Source: an uncultured Desulfobacterales bacterium (GTDB lineage: Bacteria; Desulfobacterota; Desulfobacteria; Desulfobacterales; G020354645). From it: 6,025 nt of DNA. Positions 1-5,143 of the stretch are shown here, in pieces. The notes below the pieces were generated by a model. The model ran no database searches, was not told where the DNA came from, and was given only the letters and a program-made list of their open reading frames with translations. The translations under genes and the position numbers were made by a program. Each line of letters begins with the position of its first letter. Position 1 is the first letter of the stretch. The DNA lies in the NCBI GenBank assembly GCA_947259865.1, contig CAMYNZ010000024.1, positions 17,690 to 23,714 of the forward strand, read 5' to 3'.

Positions 1-1
1 T

Positions 2-1003
2 CAGTTGGGAGAACAATTAACCCAGGGGCTTGGGGCCGGCGCCAATCCGCAGGTCGGCCGCGAAGCCGCCCTTGAGAGTGAGGAGGCTCTCAGAAGTGTC
101 CTTGAGGACAGCCACATGGTATTTATAACCGCCGGGTTTGGCGGTGGCACCGGTACCGGTGCCACGCCGATTATAGCCGAAATCTGTAAAGATTTTGGCG
201 CATTGACGGTAGCCGTCGTCACCAAACCTTTTTCATTCGAGGGTCGCAGACGGGCCCGCCAGGCCACGGAAGGCATCGAGGCTCTCAAAGAGGTGGCAGA
301 CACTACCATAACCATACCCAACGACCGACTCAGGGGAGTGGCCTCAAAAAATGCAAAGATGCTTGAAATGTTCAGAAAAGCCGATGAGGTTTTACTGCAT
401 TCCGTTCGGGGGATCACCGATCTGATCATGATGCCGGGCCTGGTAAATCTTGATTTTGCGGATGTAAAGACAACCATGTCGAAGGCCGGTATGGCGATTA
501 TGGGTATCGGCATCGCCAGCGGGGAAAACCGGGCGACCCTGGCAGCTGAACGTGCCATCTCCCATCCGCTTCTGGAGGATATTTCCATTTCAGGTGCCTC
601 GGGGGTATTAATGAACCTTACCAGCAGCAGTGATTTAACTATGGAAGAAATGACCGAAGCCTCCGACCGTATCTACAATGAAGTGGGGGAAGATGCTGAC
701 ATTATCTGGGGAACGGTTGTGGATGACAGTCTCGGGGAAGAATTGCGGGTAACCGTTATTGCCACCGGCATCGGTTTGGGGCCGGAATCGGCAATGGCTG
801 ATAAACGCGGTGATCTTTCAACCAGGGGAAAGGTAAGGGATATCACACCGGCTGACTTAAAAAATGCCGAAGACTACGATGTGCCTACATTTATCCGTCA
901 AAAGAGGGCCGTGGGAGAATCAACCGGTTCCCGCTACAAGGGCACGGTAATGGACAACAATGATCTGGATATTCCCACTTTTCTGAGACGGAAGGCGGAC
1001 TAG
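2..1003 (+). CDS. ftsZ: Cell division protein FtsZ (5' end missing)
   Basis: FtsZ is the tubulin-like GTPase that polymerises into the cytoplasmic Z-ring and recruits the division machinery. The window opens inside the gene: the frame is already open at nt 2, and the TTG at nt 5 is an internal Leu codon, not the start. Of the 333 visible residues, the first match the family just after its N-terminal nucleotide-binding strand (GLGAGANP), so about 65 residues are missing. The tubulin signature GGGTGTG is at visible residues 47-53. The T7 synergy loop NLDFAD, which completes the active site of the neighbouring subunit, is at 149-154. A short variable linker leads to the conserved C-terminal peptide DIPTFLRRKAD (323-333), the docking site for FtsA/ZipA/MinC-type partners. 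The linker also holds a second similar peptide, DVPTFIRQK (293-301). The gene ends in TAG. Identification is secure. Confidence 0.98.
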   Translation, partial: QLGEQLTQGLGAGANPQVGREAALESEEALRSVLEDSHMVFITAGFGGGTGTGATPIIAEICKDFGALTVAVVTKPFSFEGRRRARQATEGIEALKEVADTTITIPNDRLRGVASKNAKMLEMFRKADEVLLHSVRGITDLIMMPGLVNLDFADVKTTMSKAGMAIMGIGIASGENRATLAAERAISHPLLEDISISGASGVLMNLTSSSDLTMEEMTEASDRIYNEVGEDADIIWGTVVDDSLGEELRVTVIATGIGLGPESAMADKRGDLSTRGKVRDITPADLKNAEDYDVPTFIRQKRAVGESTGSRYKGTVMDNNDLDIPTFLRRKAD

Positions 1004-1021
1004 AGACTGACGATTGACAGC

Positions 1022-1054
1022 GGGTGATTGTCGATTGTTCATTGACAATCGCCC
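1022..1054 (+). terminator. Hairpin downstream of ftsZ, possible terminator
   Basis: An inverted repeat 18 nt after the ftsZ stop pairs 1022-1032 (GGGTGATTGTC) with 1044-1054 (GACAATCGCCC) around an 11-nt loop. Ten pairs are Watson-Crick and one is G-U. No T tract follows, so it is not a textbook intrinsic terminator; it could protect the 3' end of the mRNA or act as a Rho-assisted stop. The surroundings are enriched in GATTG/CAATC words (near 1010, 1026, 1033 and 1046), which allows an alternative pairing of 1033-1038 with 1045-1050. The hairpin is clear in the sequence; its function is inference. Confidence 0.45.
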
Positions 1055-1071
1055 CGGGAGGACTGAATATT

Positions 1072-1110
1072 GTGCCAGGATTGGGTTATCATTTGACCGT
1101 TAATAAATGA
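1072..1110 (+). CDS. Possible 12-codon leader ORF before the radical SAM gene
   Basis: A good Shine-Dalgarno sequence, GGAGG at 1057-1061, lies 10 nt before a GTG that opens a 12-codon frame (VPGLGYHLTVNK) ending in TGA at 1108-1110. The stop is 13 nt before the ATG of the radical SAM gene, which has no clear ribosome binding site of its own, so translational coupling is conceivable. The peptide resembles nothing I know and has no run of a regulatory amino acid. The same GGAGG could be chance or a relic of an older start: the GTG frame is not the frame of the downstream gene. Treat this as a weak candidate. Confidence 0.15.
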   Translation: MPGLGYHLTVNK

Positions 1111-1123
1111 ATGTCAAACCGCA

Positions 1124-2869
1124 ATGGCACACAAAAAAGCAAAACAACCCCGGAATTTCGTCGAATCTGAGATCGGAACGATCCGAAAAAGAAATAGGGC
1201 GCGCATAAAGATCGCTCTTGTTTATCCCAATGAATATCCTATCGGCATGTCCAGTCTCGGTTTTCAGGCCACCTATCGGTTGTTCAACCAAATTGATCAC
1301 CTGGCCTGTGAACGGGCATTTTTACCCCCTGATATTAAACGAAAAGGAGGCCGCCTTCACACGGTAGAATCCGGCAAATCACTCCGTGATTTCGATATTA
1401 TTGCTTTTTCAGTATCTTTTGAAAATGACTATCCCAACATATTAACGGCGCTGCATTATTCCGGACTCCCCCTGCGAACCAGTGATCGAAAAGCCCCCCT
1501 CCCGCTGGTAATTGCAGGAGGAGTGACCTGTTTTATGAATCCGGAACCCATTGCCGCCTTTATCGATTGTTTTTTGATCGGGGAAGCGGAAGAAATGCTC
1601 GAGCCGTTTGCGGAATGTCTGCTTGGGTGTGACCCGGGTTCGAGAGCCGGACGAAGGGAATGTCTAAAATCGATTGCTCAAAAAGTCCCGGGAGCATACG
1701 TTCCTGCTTTCTACCGCCTGAAATATAATGCCGACGGGACCCTTTCCCGTTTCGAGCCTCGAATCAACGTACCGCCTAAAATAAAGCGCACCTACGTCAA
1801 GGATCTATCCGCAGCACCGACCCACACCAGCATTGTTACCCCGCATACCACCTTTGACGAAACCTTTCTGATAGAAGTCGGACGGGGATGTCCCCATGGA
1901 TGCCGTTTTTGCGGTGCAGGCTTTGTCTATCGGCCCTCGCGATTCAGGCCAATCCCTCTGCTGCAGGATTGTATACGACAAGGCGCTGAAATTACACCTA
2001 AAATCGGTCTGGTCGGCGCTGCCGTATCTGATCTTCCCGGCATCGAGCAACTCTGCAGCCCCAAGGTAAAGCAGGCGGTCACATTATCTTTCAGTTCGCT
2101 GCGGGCAGACGCTCTTGGCCCTGAACTGGTATCGGTGCTGCGTCAAAGCAACATCAAAACCGCCACAATCGCTCCGGATGCCGGTTCTGAGCGCATGCGG
2201 CGTGTAATCAACAAGGGGATTACCGAAGATAATGTGCTGGCGGCAGTCGAAACCTTTGTTGAAAGCGGCATTCCCAACCTGAAGCTTTATTTTATGATCG
2301 GGCTACCCACCGAAACCATAGATGATGTCGAGGACATCATCGCGCTTTGCAAAAAAATAAAACACCGGTTTTTGAGATCAAGTCGATCAATGAAACGAAT
2401 CGGTGAGATAACCGTCAGTTTAAATTCGTTTGTACCCAAGCCCTTTACCCCGTTTCAGTGGGTAGCAATGGATGACGTTGCCAGCTTAAAAAAGAAGATA
2501 AAGAAGATAAAGGAGGGACTAAAGAAAGTGGCCAACGTCCGAGTTCACGCCGATATACCCCGCTGGGCTTATATACAGGCCCTGTTGTCCCGGGGTGATC
2601 GTCGTGTTGCAGATATTTTATCCCTGGCGCACGCTAACCATGATAACTGGCCCCAAACCCTAAAAACCACACCGCTGAACTCCGATTTTTACACCCTCCG
2701 GGAACGTGACCCGGACGAGCTGCTGCCATGGGATTTCATCGATCATGGCATCAAAAAATCTTTTCTGGCAATGGAGTACAAACGGGCCTTACAAGAAAAA
2801 ACGTCCCCAGCCTGCCCGCTGGAATCCTGCAGCATCTGTGGGGTTTGCCAAGAGGAGACAGCGGATTAA
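1124..2869 (+). CDS. B12-binding-type radical SAM protein, TIGR03960-like
   Basis: This 581-residue protein is a probable cytoplasmic [4Fe-4S]/SAM enzyme of unknown substrate. The N-terminal part (about 28-165) looks like a cobalamin-binding-type Rossmann domain (ALVYPNEYPIGMSSLG at 31-46, AGGVTCFMNPEP at 131-142), but the B12-ligand motif DxHxxG is not visible, so cobalamin binding is doubtful. The radical SAM core begins with CPHGCRFC (Cys256, 260, 263), the ligands of the SAM-bound cluster. It continues with PDAGSERMRRVINKG (351-365) and YFMIGLPTET (389-398), both typical of the superfamily. The C-terminus ends in a Cys cluster, C564-x4-C569-x2-C572-x2-C575, that could bind a second metal centre. 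The LPWDFID tail and this Cys cluster recall the TIGR03960 family; that assignment is from memory. ATG 1124 is chosen because an in-frame TGA at 1094 leaves no other ATG, GTG or TTG start. It has only a weak ribosome binding site. The usual TIGR03936/DUF2344 partner gene is absent downstream. Confidence 0.88.
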   Translation: MAHKKAKQPRNFVESEIGTIRKRNRARIKIALVYPNEYPIGMSSLGFQATYRLFNQIDHLACERAFLPPDIKRKGGRLHTVESGKSLRDFDIIAFSVSFENDYPNILTALHYSGLPLRTSDRKAPLPLVIAGGVTCFMNPEPIAAFIDCFLIGEAEEMLEPFAECLLGCDPGSRAGRRECLKSIAQKVPGAYVPAFYRLKYNADGTLSRFEPRINVPPKIKRTYVKDLSAAPTHTSIVTPHTTFDETFLIEVGRGCPHGCRFCGAGFVYRPSRFRPIPLLQDCIRQGAEITPKIGLVGAAVSDLPGIEQLCSPKVKQAVTLSFSSLRADALGPELVSVLRQSNIKTATIAPDAGSERMRRVINKGITEDNVLAAVETFVESGIPNLKLYFMIGLPTETIDDVEDIIALCKKIKHRFLRSSRSMKRIGEITVSLNSFVPKPFTPFQWVAMDDVASLKKKIKKIKEGLKKVANVRVHADIPRWAYIQALLSRGDRRVADILSLAHANHDNWPQTLKTTPLNSDFYTLRERDPDELLPWDFIDHGIKKSFLAMEYKRALQEKTSPACPLESCSICGVCQEETAD

Positions 2870-2932
2870 AAGCGGTCTCAATACTTCAGTTTAGGCTCAA
2901 GGGTAAGGCGCAATATTAGGTTAGCCGGTTTG

Positions 2933-2949
2933 TCCCGCTTACAGCGGGA
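2933..2949 (+). repeat. Perfect short hairpin after the radical SAM gene
   Basis: TCCCGCT (2933-2939) and AGCGGGA (2943-2949) form a perfect 7-bp stem with a TAC loop, 63 nt after the radical SAM stop. The stem is GC-rich and would be stable in RNA, but TTGGGCCCG follows rather than a T tract. It may be a transcript 3'-end structure; a role in termination is uncertain. Confidence 0.4.
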
Positions 2950-3152
2950 TTGGGCCCGTTCAAAAAGGAATGCTATCAGATTTTATGGTACAACCGGCAA
3001 ACGGGCCATCGGGCCAAACCTTGCAACATATGAGCATTTCGAAGGGGTTTGCAATCCGCATAGGTACTCTGGCGGACTGTTGGGCCTTAGATGGACTTTG
3101 AAACCACTTCTACGCCAACAAAACCCCGCCAAATTTATCTTCAAAAATTACC

Positions 3153-3236
3153 ATTCACCCGGGCTGAGTTCAGTCGAACCATGTAACTTAGAATCACTCT
3201 AAAAACCTCATAGCGACTCAATTTTCCAGGGTGAAT
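3153..3236 (+). terminator. Long imperfect stem-loop before a T7 tract: terminator, attenuator or structured leader
   Basis: ATTCACCC (3153-3160) pairs perfectly with GGGTGAAT (3229-3236). Inside it, AGTCG (3172-3176) pairs with CGACT (3214-3218), extended by 3166-3170 with 3220-3224 (two G-U pairs) across one mismatch. The apical region has a further stem, TTAGA (3188-3192) with TCTAA (3198-3202). Four bases after the outer stem, seven Ts run from 3241 to 3247. The layered pairing and T tract resemble an oversized intrinsic terminator. If transcribed as part of the cytochrome mRNA, it would instead be a leader structure ending about 110 nt before the start codon. The pairing is read directly; the function is inference. 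Confidence 0.35.
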
Positions 3237-3238
3237 TC

Positions 3239-3261
3239 CCTTTTTTTGCCACCAAAAAAGG
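3239..3261. repeat. T-tract/A-tract inverted repeat
   Basis: CCTTTTTT (3239-3246) and AAAAAAGG (3254-3261) are perfect inverted copies around TGCCACC. The RNA stem would be AU-rich and weak, but the paired T and A runs could give T tracts to terminators on either strand, or bend the DNA upstream of the cytochrome promoter region. Confidence 0.35.
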
Positions 3262-3346
3262 ACTTGCAAGCTTTACCCCATTATGGTAGTTGAGCATTTT
3301 TGATTCATCTGTGTGTGTGACCGCGCTTTGAAAGGATTAAGGGGAT

Positions 3347-3805
3347 ATGACCTCAAAGAAAAACCTCCAATTTGTATACGGAGCAGCGATCGTATTATTC
3401 GTTGTGGGAGTTGCAAGCTATGCCTATACCGCTTTTTCCGCAAAACCACCGGATCAACCCATCCGGCTGATGTATAGAGTTGTGGCCGGCAATGTGGTTT
3501 TTGATCATAAAACACACGTGGATATAGGCGGATATGGCATAACCTGTGCGGATTGCCATCACCATCCCGAAGACGACGAATCAGCCAATCAAGCCTGCGG
3601 GAATTGTCACGCACCCCCTTCAAAGTCCAAAACCGTCCGGGACAATTGCCTGGACTGTCACGAAGAAGAGGAAATCGAAGAATCCACCCCAATGAAACGA
3701 GGTGACGCATTTCATCAACAATGCAGCAATTGCCATAAAGAGATCGGAACCGGTCCAGTCTTTCCCGTAGATGAAGAATGCAGTGCCTGCCACAGGAAAA
3801 ACTAA
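3347..3805 (+). CDS. Pentaheme c-type cytochrome, cytochrome c3-like, linked to Rnf
   Basis: This 152-residue exported electron carrier probably exchanges electrons with the Rnf complex encoded just downstream. A hydrophobic segment at about 9-30 is either a signal peptide (possible cleavage after FSA at 30-32) or a membrane anchor that leaves the haem domain in the periplasm. There are five CxxCH haem-binding motifs: C67-H71, C84-H88, C101-H105, C126-H130 and C145-H149. Exactly five other histidines remain (54, 57, 72, 73, 123), enough for bis-His ligation of every haem. VVFDHKTH (50-57) and CxxCHH resemble the start of class III cytochrome c3, which usually carries four haems. The ATG has AAGGA 10 nt upstream and AAGGGG immediately before it. 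It lies 54 nt ahead of rnfC and is probably the operon's first gene. Haem content is secure; the subfamily is less so. Confidence 0.9.
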   Translation: MTSKKNLQFVYGAAIVLFVVGVASYAYTAFSAKPPDQPIRLMYRVVAGNVVFDHKTHVDIGGYGITCADCHHHPEDDESANQACGNCHAPPSKSKTVRDNCLDCHEEEEIEESTPMKRGDAFHQQCSNCHKEIGTGPVFPVDEECSACHRKN

Positions 3806-3859
3806 AGGGTATCGTTTTGGCAGCCTGTATTTGATCAATTTATTACAGAAAGTTGAAAT

Positions 3860-5143
3860 ATGATAAAAAAATCATTGCTCGGATTCGCAAAACCGCGTCT
3901 CGAATACGAACTGCTCAGGGATTTTTCTCAGGAACCCGTCGAGATTCCGGTGCCCAAATCTGTTACCATATTACTGGACGGCCCATATAACCCCAAAGAG
4001 TCGACTTTACTCAAACAGGGTGATCCGGTAAAAACGGGCCAGAAACTCTCGCTTGCACCCGACACGACCGCTTATGCCGTATCCTCTGTTACAGGTACCA
4101 TAACCGCCCTGTCCTCCTATGCCGGTGATTTTGGCAAGTTTTATACCGCAATTACAATTGATGTTGGCGAGCTTGATGAGACCGACGATCTGTTCAACAC
4201 CCAACACAAAGATACCACCTTGCCGGTGGCTCAAAATTATCTGGCACAATTGCCCGGCGGTTTGCCGCTAAATCTGCTGGATGATCCCGAGAAACCCATA
4301 AAAACGATTGTCATATACGGCGGCGATAACGATCTTTTGGTCACCACCAATCAATACATCTTCAAAAACCATACCGATGATTTAAAAGAAGGCATTCGTA
4401 TCTTAAAACAAATCGCGGCAGTGGATCAGATTATCATAGCCATACCCGGCGAATTCATGCACGGATACGGTCAAATCGGCGCCGAAGTCAAAAATGTCAG
4501 GACCGAATATCCGGCCGCCAACCCCATCATGATAATGAAGGATATATTGGGCCAGATCGTGCCGGCCGGAAAGCAGTGTGAAGATTTGGGTGCCTGTTTT
4601 ATCACCGCCGAAGCGGTGGCCGCCATCGGCAGCGCTTTCCAAAATGGGCATATCCCGGTTTCAAAGCTGATAACGGTTGTCGCTAAAAACGGCCATGCAC
4701 AATTGGTATCGGCACGAATTGGCACGCCGATTGGCCACGTTCTCGACACATTGGGGATAACGCTGGCCGATAAAGACAGAATTATATTAGGCGGACCCAT
4801 GACCGGCGCTACAGTGTGGTCTGAGGATCACCCGGTCATGCCGGACACCACTGCACTGATTGTACAAAGCAAGGAAGACATTCCCTATGTTTCCGATTAT
4901 CCCTGCATCAACTGCGGTGATTGTATCCGAATTTGCCCTGTTTATATTCCCATTAATATGTTGGTTCGATTTCTCGAAGCCGGACACTATGAGGAGGCCG
5001 CAGATCAATACGATTTATATTCATGTATTGAATGTGGGCTATGCAGTTTTGTCTGCCCATCGAAAATCCCGATCTTTCAGTATATCCGGCTGGCAAAATA
5101 TGAACTGGGCCGGGTAAACTCAGTGGAGGCGGCGCATGGATAG
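3860..5143 (+). CDS. rnfC: Electron transport complex subunit RnfC, divergent
   Basis: RnfC is the peripheral cytoplasmic-side subunit of Rnf that normally carries NADH/FMN and two [4Fe-4S] clusters. This protein is 427 residues. The N-terminal part (about 25-101) contains the barrel-sandwich domain, with SSVTGTI at 75-81. The central region (about 128-335) aligns by order of motifs with the family: VPAGKQCEDLG (234-244), ARIGTP (285-290) and GGPMTG (311-316). Two ferredoxin motifs follow: C349, C352, C355, C359-P and C389, C392, C395, C399-P. The classical GxGGAxFP flavin/NADH loop is replaced by QLPGGLPLN (130-138), and the NGAECEPY segment by YGGDNDLL (153-160), so NAD(H) binding may be lost. 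No strong Shine-Dalgarno precedes ATG 3860. The last 8 nt overlap rnfD, indicating translational coupling. Family assignment is firm; catalytic role is open. Confidence 0.93.
   Translation: MIKKSLLGFAKPRLEYELLRDFSQEPVEIPVPKSVTILLDGPYNPKESTLLKQGDPVKTGQKLSLAPDTTAYAVSSVTGTITALSSYAGDFGKFYTAITIDVGELDETDDLFNTQHKDTTLPVAQNYLAQLPGGLPLNLLDDPEKPIKTIVIYGGDNDLLVTTNQYIFKNHTDDLKEGIRILKQIAAVDQIIIAIPGEFMHGYGQIGAEVKNVRTEYPAANPIMIMKDILGQIVPAGKQCEDLGACFITAEAVAAIGSAFQNGHIPVSKLITVVAKNGHAQLVSARIGTPIGHVLDTLGITLADKDRIILGGPMTGATVWSEDHPVMPDTTALIVQSKEDIPYVSDYPCINCGDCIRICPVYIPINMLVRFLEAGHYEEAADQYDLYSCIECGLCSFVCPSKIPIFQYIRLAKYELGRVNSVEAAHG
5125..5129 (+). promoter_or_regulatory. Ribosome binding site of rnfD
   Basis: GGAGG inside the end of rnfC sits 6 nt before the ATG at 5136. 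It fixes the rnfD start and explains the 8-nt overlap with the rnfC stop codon. Confidence 0.8.

Larger units (their letters stand above)
2870..3346. other. Long intergenic region without a recognised gene
   Basis: This 477-nt stretch separates the radical SAM gene from the cytochrome gene. A 90-codon open frame at 2930-3202 has no recognisable domain, no convincing ribosome binding site and an unlikely composition (basic and aromatic residues scattered without pattern), so I do not call it a gene. The stretch instead holds several inverted repeats: 2933-2949, 2953-2960 with 3000-3007, 3015-3020 with 3046-3051, and the large one at 3153-3236. I see no tRNA, known riboswitch core or IS end. 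It may be a long 5' leader, a small-RNA gene, or an eroded gene. I could not identify a good sigma-70 or sigma-54 promoter by eye. Confidence 0.6.

Noticed and set aside
5..7. TTG as the ftsZ start codon
   Set aside because: It is an internal Leu codon: the frame is open back to nt 2 and the protein lacks the N-terminal strand and helix of FtsZ, so the gene begins before the window.
1..588. 195-codon minus-strand frame opposite ftsZ
   Set aside because: It is antisense to conserved ftsZ sequence; its Ala/Ser/Pro-rich product is typical of a GC-rich shadow frame.
2706..2919. Two open frames overlapping the 3' end of the radical SAM gene
   Set aside because: They lie in other frames of a well-supported gene, have no family resemblance, and are shadows.
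2930..3202. 90-codon open frame between the radical SAM and cytochrome genes
   Set aside because: It has no recognisable domain or convincing ribosome binding site, and it covers several inverted repeats; it looks like chance open frame in a spacer.
3264..3297. Possible promoter elements (TTGCAA, TATGGT, TGGTAGTTGAGC)
   Set aside because: TTGCAA and TATGGT are only 12 nt apart, and the GG to GC spacing does not fit sigma-54, so no promoter is supported.
3309..3327. TGTGTGTGA-N6-TTTGA as a CRP/FNR-type operator
   Set aside because: Only one half-site resembles the consensus, and the TG run is a simple repeat; too weak to call.
3273..3710. 145-codon minus-strand frame across the cytochrome gene
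   Set aside because: It is antisense to a gene with five CxxCH motifs and its product resembles no known protein.
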